A program made the translations under genes and the position numbers. A stretch of 64,000 nt of DNA, taken from the NCBI RefSeq assembly GCF_014349105.1, contig NZ_JACSJI010000003.1, positions 220,521-284,520 of the forward strand, read 5' to 3'. Within the stretch, counting starts at the first letter, position 1, and every line of letters starts with the position of its first letter. Positions 1 through 7,830 of this stretch are shown piece by piece. Origin of the DNA: Caulobacter sp. 17J80-11 (lineage in GTDB: Bacteria; Pseudomonadota; Alphaproteobacteria; Caulobacterales; Caulobacteraceae). The notes beneath the pieces were generated by a model. The model saw nothing but the letters and a program-made list of their open reading frames with translations. It had not been told where the DNA came from and did no database searches.

Positions 1-1
1 A

Positions 2-511
2 GGCCCGCAGCGTTACATCGAGGTTCTGGAGCCGATCCTGGTGGAGGACGGCGACAAGTTCGCCGCCCTGCTGCCGTGCGATCGCTTCGAGGTGTTCTTC
101 GAGATCGAGTTCGCCAGCCCGGTGATCGGCCGCCAGGCGGTCGACCTGGTGCTGACCGAGGACAGCTTCCGCGAGGAGCTGGCCGCGGCGCGCACCTTCG
201 GCTTCGCCCACGAGGTCGAGGCCCTGCGTCAGATGGGCCTGGCCCGCGGCGGCTCGCTGGAGAACGCCGTGGTCATCGACGGCGAGCGGATCCTCAACCC
301 GGAGGGCCTGCGCTTCGTCGACGAATTCGTGCGTCACAAGGCGCTGGACGCCATCGGCGACCTGTACGTCCTGGGCATGCCGCTGCTGGCCCGGTTCGAA
401 GGCCGCAAGGCCGGCCACGCCATGAACAACGCCCTGGTTCGCGCCCTGCTGGCCCGCCCGGAAGCCTGGCGCGTGCGCATCCCGGCCGCCGAGCTGGCCG
501 AGGCGGTCTGA
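2..511 (+). CDS. lpxC: UDP-3-O-acyl-N-acetylglucosamine deacetylase LpxC, 3' part
   Basis: The gene is cut by the left window edge; the frame is open from base 2 and encodes about the last 169 residues. LpxC is the zinc amidase that commits UDP-3-O-acyl-GlcNAc to lipid A synthesis in the cytoplasm. The second half of the active site is visible: HKALDAIGD carries the zinc-binding His and Asp (HKxxD), and GHAMNNALVRAL carries the catalytic His. It is followed on the same strand by bamD and recN, the order known from Caulobacter downstream of the ftsZ region. No frameshift is seen. Confidence 0.95.
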   Translation, partial: GPQRYIEVLEPILVEDGDKFAALLPCDRFEVFFEIEFASPVIGRQAVDLVLTEDSFREELAAARTFGFAHEVEALRQMGLARGGSLENAVVIDGERILNPEGLRFVDEFVRHKALDAIGDLYVLGMPLLARFEGRKAGHAMNNALVRALLARPEAWRVRIPAAELAEAV

Positions 512-616
512 CGCGCGACATCCGCCGTGTTGGCCGTCGCGATCACGTCGTGTAGAACCGATTAACGAGCTTCGGGGGGAAGCCTCCCGGGGGCGCTCAA
601 TCGAGAGGTCGCATCG

Positions 617-1468
617 GTGCGTCGAGAACTCTTCCGCCGCGGTTCCATCATCGCGGCCGTCCTGGTGGCGGCGGCTCTGTCGGGCTGCGCGGGCAAGCAG
701 AACAAGCCGAAGCTGGCGTACGAAGAGCGTCCGGTCGAACTGCTGTACGCCACCGGCGCGCAGCGCATCGACCAGGGCCGCTGGTCGGAAGCCATCGACT
801 ATTTCGAAGAGGTCGAGCGCCAGCACCCGTATTCGGAGTGGTCGCGCCGCTCGATCCTGATGCAGGCCTACGCCTATTACGAGGGCAACCAGTACGCCGA
901 CGCCGTCGCCGCGTCGGAGCGCTTCATCCAGCTCTATCCGGGCAGCCCCTCGGCCTCCTACGCCTATTACCTGAAGGCGATCTGCTACTTCGAACAGATC
1001 GTCGACGTGGGCCGCGACCAGGGCTCGGCCGCCAGCGCGCTGGTCGCGCTGCGCGAAGTGGCCCAGCGCTATCCGAACAGCGACTACGCCCGCGACGCGC
1101 GGGTGAAGATCGACATGGTCAACGACCAGCTGGCCGGCAAGGAAATGGCGGTGGGTCGCTGGTACCTGCGCCGCAACCAGCCGCTGGCCGCGGTGAACCG
1201 CTTCAAGACCGTGGTCGACAAGTATCAGACCACCTCGCACACGCCGGAGGCCCTCTACCGCCTGGTCGAGGCCTACCTGACCCTGGGTCTCAACGAAGAG
1301 GCCGAGCACAACGGAGCGGTGCTGGGCGCCAACTTCCCGGGCGACCCCTGGTACAGCGACGCCTACAAGCTGCTGACCGCCAAGGGCCTGGAGCCGGTGG
1401 CCCCGACCGAGACCGCCGAGAAGGCGAAGAAGAAGGAAGGTTGGCTCGGGAAGATCATCCCGGGCTGA
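617..1468 (+). CDS. bamD: outer membrane assembly lipoprotein BamD
   Basis: 283 residues from a GTG start. An N-terminal signal with lipobox LSGC places the lipidated Cys at residue 24. The rest is a string of TPR-like helical pairs (for example AIDYFEEVERQHPYSEW and ASERFIQLYPGSPSA) typical of BamD/ComL, the periplasmic lipoprotein that works with BamA in beta-barrel insertion. The C-terminus is a short Lys-rich tail (AEKAKKKEG). It sits about 105 bases after lpxC and 29 before recN, so it probably belongs to a cell envelope transcription unit. The GTG is the only start that gives a full signal peptide. Confidence 0.93.
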   Translation: MRRELFRRGSIIAAVLVAAALSGCAGKQNKPKLAYEERPVELLYATGAQRIDQGRWSEAIDYFEEVERQHPYSEWSRRSILMQAYAYYEGNQYADAVAASERFIQLYPGSPSASYAYYLKAICYFEQIVDVGRDQGSAASALVALREVAQRYPNSDYARDARVKIDMVNDQLAGKEMAVGRWYLRRNQPLAAVNRFKTVVDKYQTTSHTPEALYRLVEAYLTLGLNEEAEHNGAVLGANFPGDPWYSDAYKLLTAKGLEPVAPTETAEKAKKKEGWLGKIIPG

Positions 1469-1497
1469 TCCGCCCCGAATCCCGCTAAACCGCGGTC

Positions 1498-3192
1498 ATG
1501 CTCATCGGCCTGACCATCCGTGACGTCGTGCTGGTCGAGTCCCTGGACCTCGTCGTGGGTCCGGGACTGACCGTCCTCACCGGCGAGACCGGCGCGGGCA
1601 AGTCCATCATTCTCGACAGCCTGGGCCTGGCGACCGGCGCGCGCGCCGACGCAGGCCTCGTGCGCGCGGGCGCCGACCGGGCGGTGGTCACCGCCGGCTT
1701 CGCCCTGCCGGCCGGACACCCGGCCTGGGCCGTGCTGGCCGAAAAAGAACTCGACTTCGATCCGGGCGAGGACCTGGTGCTGCGCCGCCAGCTCGGCGCC
1801 GACGGCCGCTCGCGCGCCTTCGTCAACGACCAGGCGGTCAGTGTCGGCGTGCTGAAGGAGCTGGGCGAGGCCCTGCTCGAGGTGCACGGCCAGCACGAGA
1901 CCGTGGGCCTGCTGGACGCCCGCACCCACCGCAGCCTGCTGGACGCCTACGGCGGCCTGGAGCCGAAGGTCGCCGCCGTCCGCGCCGCCTGGAAGGCCTG
2001 GCGCGACGCTGTCAGCGCGGCCGAGAGCCTGCGCGAGCGCGCCGCCAGGGCCGCCGCCGAGGCCGAGGAACTGACCGCCCGCCTGGCCGAGCTGGATCGC
2101 CTCGACCCCAAGGTCGGCGAAGAACTGCAGCTGGCCGAGGAGCGCGCCATCCTGGGCGCTTCGGAAAAGGCCCTGGCCGACATCGCTTCGGCCCGCGAGG
2201 CGCTGGGCGGCGACCAGCTGTCCAGCCGCATGGCCCAGGCCTTCCGCGCCCTGGAGCACGCCCGCACCCGCGCCGTGCAGGCCGGTGCGGGCGAAGACAA
2301 CGTCGTCGTCCAGCGGCTGCGCGCCGCCGCCGAGGCCGTCGACCGCGCCCTGGTCGAAGCCCAGGAGGCGATCGCCGCGGTCGACAACGCCGCCGACGCC
2401 TTCGACTTCGAACCGGGGCGGCTCGACAAGGCCGAGGAGCGGCTGTTCGCCCTGCGCGCCGCGGCCCGCAAGCTGGGCGTCCTGACCGACGACCTGCCGG
2501 CCGAGCGGCTGCGCATCGCCGAGGCCCTGCGCCTGATCGAGGACTCGGAGACCGCCCTGAACCACGCCGCCGCCGCCGCGGCCGCCGCCGAAGGCGCCTA
2601 TCGCGACGCCGCCGGCGCGCTGTCCGCGGCCCGGGCCGAAGCGGGCGCGCGCCTGGCCGAAGTGGTGATGGGCGAGCTGACGCCGCTGAAGCTGGAGAAG
2701 GCGCGCTTCCGCGTGGCGGTCGAGCCCCTGGCGCCCGAACGCGCCGGGCCCGACGGCGCCGACCGGATCGAGTTCGAGATCGCCACCAACCCCGGCGCGC
2801 CGTTCGGCGGCCTGGGCGCGATCGCCTCCGGCGGCGAACTGGCCCGCTTCGCGCTCGCCCTGAAGGCGGCCCTGGCCGGCCGTGGCGCGGGGGCGACCAT
2901 GATCTTCGACGAAGTGGACCAGGGCGTCGGCGGCGCCGTGGCCGACGCGGTGGGCCTGCGCCTGAAGCGCCTGGCCGGCGCTGGTCAGGTGCTGGTGGTC
3001 ACCCACTCGCCCCAGGTGGCGGCCCGTGGCGACGCCCACTGGAAGGTGGCCAAGCGCGAGGCCTCGGGCGTCGTGCGCACCTCGGTGGCCACCTTGACCG
3101 CCGAGGAACGCCTCGAGGAGCTGGCGAGAATGCTGGCCGGCGCCGAGGTCACCGAAGCCGCGCGGGCGGCGGCGCGGGCGTTGATGGCGTGA
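1498..3192 (+). CDS. recN: DNA repair protein RecN
   Basis: 564 residues, normal length for this SMC-like ATPase that acts in double-strand break repair. Walker A is GETGAGKS (residues 29-36). A long Ala/Glu/Arg-rich coiled coil fills the middle. The C-terminal half has the ABC signature ASGGELARFALALK and Walker B TMIFDEVDQGVGG, followed by the H-loop VVTHSPQVAA. The ATG lies 29 bases after the bamD stop. The gene ends against a perfect terminator hairpin shared with the convergent map gene. Confidence 0.96.
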   Translation: MLIGLTIRDVVLVESLDLVVGPGLTVLTGETGAGKSIILDSLGLATGARADAGLVRAGADRAVVTAGFALPAGHPAWAVLAEKELDFDPGEDLVLRRQLGADGRSRAFVNDQAVSVGVLKELGEALLEVHGQHETVGLLDARTHRSLLDAYGGLEPKVAAVRAAWKAWRDAVSAAESLRERAARAAAEAEELTARLAELDRLDPKVGEELQLAEERAILGASEKALADIASAREALGGDQLSSRMAQAFRALEHARTRAVQAGAGEDNVVVQRLRAAAEAVDRALVEAQEAIAAVDNAADAFDFEPGRLDKAEERLFALRAAARKLGVLTDDLPAERLRIAEALRLIEDSETALNHAAAAAAAAEGAYRDAAGALSAARAEAGARLAEVVMGELTPLKLEKARFRVAVEPLAPERAGPDGADRIEFEIATNPGAPFGGLGAIASGGELARFALALKAALAGRGAGATMIFDEVDQGVGGAVADAVGLRLKRLAGAGQVLVVTHSPQVAARGDAHWKVAKREASGVVRTSVATLTAEERLEELARMLAGAEVTEAARAAARALMA

Positions 3193-3222
3193 ATTCCTTC
3201 TCCCCCAAGGGGAGAAGGAATT
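3192..3222. terminator. bidirectional hairpin terminator between recN and map
   Basis: A perfect 14-bp inverted repeat, AATTCCTTCTCCCC-caa-GGGGAGAAGGAATT, fills the whole gap between two convergent genes. It overlaps the recN stop by one base and the map stop by two. The CCTTCTCCC/GGGAGAAGG core also occurs in the repeat near 23.47 kb. There is no long U tract, so the termination role is inferred from position and stem strength. Confidence 0.7.
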
Positions 3223-4033
3223 AGAATTTCGGCCGGAACAGCGGGCTGGCGGTGAAGATCTCGATCCCGTCCTCGGTCACGCCGACGGAGTGCTCGCACT
3301 GGGACGACAGCGACTTGTCGCGGGTGACCGCGGTCCAGCCGTCGTTCAGCACCTTCACCTGCGGCTTGCCCAGGTTCACCATCGGCTCGACGGTGAAGAA
3401 CATGCCCGGCTTCAGCACCGCGCCTTCGCCCTTGCGGCCGAAGTGCAGGACGTTCGGATTGTCGTGGAACACCCGGCCCAGGCCGTGGCCGCAGAAGTCG
3501 CGCACCACCGAGCAGCGCTGGCTTTCGACGTACTGCTGGATGGCCCAGCCGATGTCGCCGAAGGTGTTCCCGGGCTTCACCTGAGCCAGGCCCAGGTCCA
3601 GCGCTTCGTAGGTGATGTCGATCAGGCGGCGCGCCTTGGGCGCGATCTCGCCGACCGGGTACATGCGGCTGGTGTCGCCGTGCCAGCCGTCGACGATGAC
3701 GGTGACGTCGATGTTGACGATGTCGCCGTCGCGCAGGTTCCGCTCGCCCGGAATGCCGTGGCAGACTACGTGGTTGGGGCTGATGCAGACCGTGTGGTTA
3801 TAGCCGCGGTAGCCCAGGCAGGCGGGCAGGCCGCCGTGGTCCAGCACGAACTCGCGGGCCAGCTTGTCGAGCGCCTCGGTGTTCGCCCCCGGCACGACGT
3901 GCGGGGTGAGCATGTCCAGGCACTCCGCCGCCAGTTTGCCGGCCCGGCGCATGCCCTCGAAGTCCTCGGGCTTGTGCAGCTTGATCCCGTGGGTGCGGGT
4001 GGTCGCTTCGGCGGACGCTTCGACGGTTTCCAT
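3221..4033 (-). CDS. map: methionine aminopeptidase, type I
   Basis: 270 residues. Removes the initiator Met from nascent proteins. The pita-bread fold metal ligands are present: Asp in NIDVTVIVDGWHGDTSRMY (two Asp), His in CGHGLGRVFHDNPNV, and Glu in FFTVEPMVN and QCEHSVGVTEDG. The start ATG has GGAAG nearby; there is a short acidic, Ala-rich N-terminal tail before IKLHKPEDFEGMRRAG. It follows sfsA on the same strand with a 16-base gap, so the two are probably cotranscribed. Confidence 0.96.
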   Translation of the reverse strand: METVEASAEATTRTHGIKLHKPEDFEGMRRAGKLAAECLDMLTPHVVPGANTEALDKLAREFVLDHGGLPACLGYRGYNHTVCISPNHVVCHGIPGERNLRDGDIVNIDVTVIVDGWHGDTSRMYPVGEIAPKARRLIDITYEALDLGLAQVKPGNTFGDIGWAIQQYVESQRCSVVRDFCGHGLGRVFHDNPNVLHFGRKGEGAVLKPGMFFTVEPMVNLGKPQVKVLNDGWTAVTRDKSLSSQCEHSVGVTEDGIEIFTASPLFRPKF

Positions 4034-4049
4034 GACGGCTTCCGGTGAC

Positions 4050-4757
4050 TTACGGGCGCGACCGCCAGCGGAGCGGACGCTCCAGGCGGATGGCTTCGGG
4101 GCTCAGATGGCATCCGTAGCACAGAACTTCCACCCCCCGCGCGGCCGCGTCGCGCAGGGCCGGGCCGTAGGCGCGGTCGATGTCGTCGGCCGTGTCGAAC
4201 AGATCGCAGTCGGTGCGCTGCACGACGAACAGCATGACCGCCCGGTGGCCCGCCTCGACCATTCGCTCCAGCGCCTTCAGGTGCTTCACGCCGCGCACGG
4301 TGACGCAGTCGGGAAACTCCGACACGCCCGGCTCGCGCAGGAAGTGGCTGTTCTTGATCTCGACGTAGCAGGGGGCGCGCGCGTCGTCCTCCAGCAGGAT
4401 GTCGATGCGGCTGTCGCCAGCGTACTTCACCTCGCGCCGTAGCCGGGCGTAGCCGGCCAACTCGGGGATCAGGCCGGCGGCGATGGCTTCGGCGCCCAGC
4501 CGGTTGGGATGCATGGTGTTGACCCCGACCAGCCCGGGGCCGGCCTCCACCATCTCCAGCGTATGGGCCAGCTTGCGTTTAAGATCGTCGGACTTCGACA
4601 GCCAGACCGCCTGGCCGGGCTCCTTCAGGCCCAGCATGGCGCCCGGGTTGGGGACGTGGGCGGTGACCAGCCCACCGGCGTCCAGCTCGACGTCGGCGAA
4701 GAAGCGCTTGTAGCGCTGGACCAGGCGGCCGCGGACCAGGGGGGAGGCGAATTGCAT
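4050..4757 (-). CDS. sfsA: SfsA family protein (sugar fermentation stimulation homologue)
   Basis: 235 residues, usual length. Conserved SfsA features are present: PLVRGRLVQRYKRFFADV at the N-terminus, VTAHVPNPGAMLGL, VGVNTMHPNRL, and the nuclease-like core SRIDILLEDDARAPCYVEIKNSHF followed by FPDCVTVRGVKHL. The family is named from an E. coli overexpression phenotype, and the (D/E)xK-like core suggests nucleic acid binding or cleavage; its cellular role is not settled. It is first in a pair with map. Confidence 0.93.
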   Translation of the reverse strand: MQFASPLVRGRLVQRYKRFFADVELDAGGLVTAHVPNPGAMLGLKEPGQAVWLSKSDDLKRKLAHTLEMVEAGPGLVGVNTMHPNRLGAEAIAAGLIPELAGYARLRREVKYAGDSRIDILLEDDARAPCYVEIKNSHFLREPGVSEFPDCVTVRGVKHLKALERMVEAGHRAVMLFVVQRTDCDLFDTADDIDRAYGPALRDAAARGVEVLCYGCHLSPEAIRLERPLRWRSRP

Positions 4758-4821
4758 GGCTGGGTGTTAGCCCCCCCTATTCGTCCCGTCATCCCCGCCT
4801 GACGACGCGGCCCGGCGTCGC
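4758..4821. other. start of the sfsA / FadL divergent gap
   Basis: Apart from the possible remnant at 4822-4986, I see no gene or strong regulatory palindrome here. It must contain the sfsA-map promoter. Confidence 0.4.
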
Positions 4822-4986
4822 CCCGACCTCTCCTTTGGCCGCTACCCCCGCTTCGTCGAGGGGGGCGTGAAGCGGGTGGTCGGCGGCCGCGACCCCGCGG
4901 CGGTGGACGCGGCCACCCGGGAACTGCTCGACCTGCTTCGCGAGGCCGGCAACCCGCCGCGCTCGATTGCGGTTGAGCTCCTCGCC
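4822..4986 (+). pseudogene. possible C-terminal remnant of a CinA/MoaB-type molybdopterin-binding protein
   Basis: The frame upstream of the first FadL gene stays open from the stop at 4768 and reads like real protein: PDLSFGRYPRFVEGGV, then GGRDPAAVDAATRELLDLL. The pattern 'S-x-G-x-YP-x-F-x-x-G ... G-R-D-P-A-x-x-x-A-A' resembles, from memory, the C-terminal end of competence/damage-inducible (CinA-like) molybdopterin-binding domains. There is no start codon and no upstream body, because sfsA occupies the space. A decayed gene is the best reading; chance open frame in high-GC DNA is the alternative. Confidence 0.35.
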
Positions 4987-5007
4987 GACGGGACTGGAGG
5001 AGCGGAC

Positions 5008-6300
5008 ATGGCCCAGGGATCACGCCGGGCTGCGGCCGCCCTCGCCGTGAGCCTCGCCGCCTCACCCGCCCTGGCGGGAGGCTTCTACACGCCCGAGGCG
5101 TCGGCGCGGGCCGTCGGCCGCGCCTTCTCGAGCGAGGCCGCCGACAGCGGCGCCGCCTCGCTGTGGTGGAATCCGGCGTCGATCGGCCCGAGCGGGGGCG
5201 AAATCGCCGGCGATCTTTCGGCGATCGTGGCGGACTCGCAGGCCGACGACGGCGGATCGACCCTGACCCGCTTCCTGCCGCGCGGGGGGCCCGCCTTCAC
5301 TATTCCAGTCCGTGGCGAGCCCCGCGTGTTCGGCCCTGTCGATAACGCGTGGCTCGCCAGTGCGGCGGCGGCCGTGCCGGTCGGCGACCGGTTCGTGCTG
5401 GGCATGTCGGCGACACAGCCCTTCGGATTCACGACCAATTATCCGGTCACCTCGTGGGCCCGGTTCGGCGCGGCGAAGTCGCGACTCGACACCGTCGACG
5501 TGCAGGCGACCGCAGCGTGGAGGATCAACGGCCGTTGGACCCTCGGCGCGAGCGCCGACGCCCAGTACGCCGACCTGCGCCTGACTCGTCTCCCCTTCAT
5601 CTTCGGTCCGACCGAGGATCGTCTGGAGACGTCCGGGGACGGATGGGCCTGGGGGTGGAGCGCCGGCGTCCTGGGCCGGGTCGGCGACGTCCACCTCGGC
5701 GTGAGCTACAGATCGAGCCTGGATCACGAACTCAAGGGCGACTTCGCCTTTTCGGGGGTTCCTCGAGAGCTGTCTGTGACCAGCGGCACGCGTCCCGCCC
5801 GGATCGCCTTCTCGACACCCTGGATCGCCACCGCCGCCGTGCGCTGGGCTGTCGACGACAAGGCGACGCTAGGCCTTCAGCTCCAGCGGTTCGGCTGGAG
5901 CGAGTTCGAAGGGTTCGACGTGGACGCCGATTTCGTGGAGGACGGGGACAAAGGGTTCACGGACACCACCTCGGTGGCGTTCGGCGTGGATTACGTGCTC
6001 TCGCCGGGCGTCACGGGCCGGGCCGGCGTGCAGTACGACCCGACGCCGACGTCGGGCGGGATCACCAGCCTGCAGGCGCCCGACGCCGACCGTTGGGCCT
6101 TCGGCTTGGGGGCCGGTTTCACCGTCCAGCCCGCCTTCCTGGTCGACGTGTCCGTGGCCTATGTCGCCTTCGACGACCTGGAGATCGACGCCACCACGGT
6201 GTCGTTCGGATCGACGCCGCTGCAGGCCACCCTCGACATGCGGGGCGAGGGCGACCTGGACGAGGTGTTGATGTCGGTCGGCGCGAGCTGGCGGTTCTGA
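5008..6300 (+). CDS. FadL-family outer membrane transport protein (first of tandem pair)
   Basis: 430 residues from the ATG at 5008, which has GGAGG nine bases upstream and is followed directly by a signal peptide (AAAALAVSLAASPALAGG). The frame is open further upstream but that part lacks a signal. The mature start GFYTPEASARAVGRAFSSEA and the LWWNPASIG motif are typical of FadL/OmpP1 porins, which carry long-chain fatty acids or other hydrophobic compounds through the outer membrane. Repeated amphipathic strands follow and the protein ends in an aromatic residue (ASWRF), as outer membrane barrels do. A close paralogue follows 138 bases later. Confidence 0.88.
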   Translation: MAQGSRRAAAALAVSLAASPALAGGFYTPEASARAVGRAFSSEAADSGAASLWWNPASIGPSGGEIAGDLSAIVADSQADDGGSTLTRFLPRGGPAFTIPVRGEPRVFGPVDNAWLASAAAAVPVGDRFVLGMSATQPFGFTTNYPVTSWARFGAAKSRLDTVDVQATAAWRINGRWTLGASADAQYADLRLTRLPFIFGPTEDRLETSGDGWAWGWSAGVLGRVGDVHLGVSYRSSLDHELKGDFAFSGVPRELSVTSGTRPARIAFSTPWIATAAVRWAVDDKATLGLQLQRFGWSEFEGFDVDADFVEDGDKGFTDTTSVAFGVDYVLSPGVTGRAGVQYDPTPTSGGITSLQAPDADRWAFGLGAGFTVQPAFLVDVSVAYVAFDDLEIDATTVSFGSTPLQATLDMRGEGDLDEVLMSVGASWRF

Positions 6301-6438
6301 GCGCCGCGCCGTGTGCGTCCGTCGCGCAACAGGCGACCCGCCTCCGACGTACTCACGCGCAACCGGCGCCGAGTCGCGGAGGTTTGTACCTCACTGCGAG
6401 CGTAGGGGGCGCGCCCGGCCATAGGATGGAGCGCCCCT

Positions 6439-7761
6439 GTGTCTCGTCTCGTACGTCGATCCGTCTGCGTCGCCGCTCTGATCGGCGGCGCGACGCTTCT
6501 CGCCGGTCAGGCCCACGCGGCCGGCTTCTACATCCAGGAACAGTCGGTACGCGGCCTCGGTCGGGCCTTCTCCGGCGAGGCGGCCGACGCCGGCCCGGCC
6601 TCGCTGTGGTGGAACCCCGCCGCGATCGGCGGCGCTCCGCGTGAGGTTTATGGCGGCGTGCACGCCGTCCTGCCGGACACCGAGGTCGACGATCGCGGCT
6701 CGACCATCGACCGGCCGGTCGTGCCGGTGGCCCCGGTGGGCGGCGAGCCGCGGGCGTTCGGGCCGCTCATGAACGGCCTCGTGCCGAACCTGGCCGTCTC
6801 CACCCCGGTCGGCGACCGGTTCGCGCTGGGCCTGTCGGTCAACGCGCCGTTCAATTTCACCACCAAGTACAATTTCCAGTCCTGGGCCCGCTATGAGGCG
6901 GTGAAGTCGCGCCTGAACACGGTCGACATCCAGATGACCGGCGCCTGGCGGATCACCGACGCCTGGACCGTGGCGATCGCGGCCGACGCGCAGTACGCCG
7001 ACGCGACCCTGTCCAACGCCTCGCCGAACCTGCCGCAGCTCGTGCCGGGCCGGGGCTTGGTCATCCCCAACGACGCCTTCGTCGAACTGTCGGGCGACGG
7101 CTGGGAATGGGGCTGGACGGCCGGCGTGATGGGCAAGATCGGCTCGGTGGACGTGGGCGCCAGCTACCGGTCGAGCCTGGACCATGAGCTGGACGGCACG
7201 GCGACCTTCGCCGGCTTCGTGGGGCAGCTGGCCGGCCAGAACGGCTCTCGCGCGGCGACCGCCACCTTCTCGACCCCGTGGATCGCCACTCTGGGCGGCC
7301 GCTGGGCGGCGACCGACCAGGCCACCATCAGCCTGCAGGTGCAGGAGGTCGGCTGGAGCGAGTTCGACGCCATCCGCATCGACCTGGGCACGATCCAGCA
7401 AATCTCGCCGCAGGATTACGACGACACCACCACCGTGGCGCTGGGCGTCGACTACGCCTTCACACCGACGGTGACTGGCCGCGCCGGCATCCAGTACGAC
7501 CCGACCCCCACGCCCGACGGCAATCGCTCGCCCCGCGTGCCGGACGGCGATCGCGTGCTGTTCGGCGTCGGCGGCACCTTCACGCCGGTCGAGAACGTGC
7601 TGGTCGACGCCGGCCTGGCCTACGTCCACTTCGACGAGTCGAATATCAACCGCGAGACCACCTTCTACGCGGGCACGCCGGCGGCCACGCCGGTCGTGCT
7701 CGCCGGCGACGTCGAGGGCCACGCCGTGGTCATGGCGGTGGGCGGGCGCTGGCGGTTCTAG
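6439..7761 (+). CDS. FadL-family outer membrane transport protein (second of tandem pair)
   Basis: 440 residues from a GTG start; GGATGGAG lies a few bases upstream. Signal peptide (CVAALIGGATLLAGQAHA), then AGFYIQEQSVRGLGRAF and SLWWNPAAIGG, and a terminal GGRWRF. It aligns along its whole length with the gene before it (shared blocks include SWARYEAVKSRLNTVDIQ, SYRSSLDHEL, ATFSTPWIAT, GRAGIQYDPTPT), so the pair arose by tandem duplication. Substrate is unknown; fatty acids or aromatic hydrocarbons are the family norm. Confidence 0.88.
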   Translation: MSRLVRRSVCVAALIGGATLLAGQAHAAGFYIQEQSVRGLGRAFSGEAADAGPASLWWNPAAIGGAPREVYGGVHAVLPDTEVDDRGSTIDRPVVPVAPVGGEPRAFGPLMNGLVPNLAVSTPVGDRFALGLSVNAPFNFTTKYNFQSWARYEAVKSRLNTVDIQMTGAWRITDAWTVAIAADAQYADATLSNASPNLPQLVPGRGLVIPNDAFVELSGDGWEWGWTAGVMGKIGSVDVGASYRSSLDHELDGTATFAGFVGQLAGQNGSRAATATFSTPWIATLGGRWAATDQATISLQVQEVGWSEFDAIRIDLGTIQQISPQDYDDTTTVALGVDYAFTPTVTGRAGIQYDPTPTPDGNRSPRVPDGDRVLFGVGGTFTPVENVLVDAGLAYVHFDESNINRETTFYAGTPAATPVVLAGDVEGHAVVMAVGGRWRF

Positions 7762-7776
7762 GCGGTCGCCCCAGGC

Positions 7777-7820
7777 CAAAAGAAAAGGCGGCGAGATCGC
7801 TCTCGCCGCCTTCTCATTTT
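7777..7820. terminator. bidirectional rho-independent terminator
   Basis: A perfect 12-bp stem AAGGCGGCGAGA-tcgc-TCTCGCCGCCTT lies between two convergent genes. On the plus strand it is followed by TTCTCATTTT; read on the minus strand it is followed by TTCTTTTG. It can therefore end both the second FadL gene and the DEAD-box helicase gene. Confidence 0.85.
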
Positions 7821-7830
7821 CAGCAGGGGA

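Noticed and set aside
1363..3039. Long minus-strand open frame opposite recN
   Set aside because: It is the shadow of recN in high-GC DNA; its product is Gly/Ala/Gln/Arg-rich without any domain, whereas the plus-strand frame has full RecN motifs.
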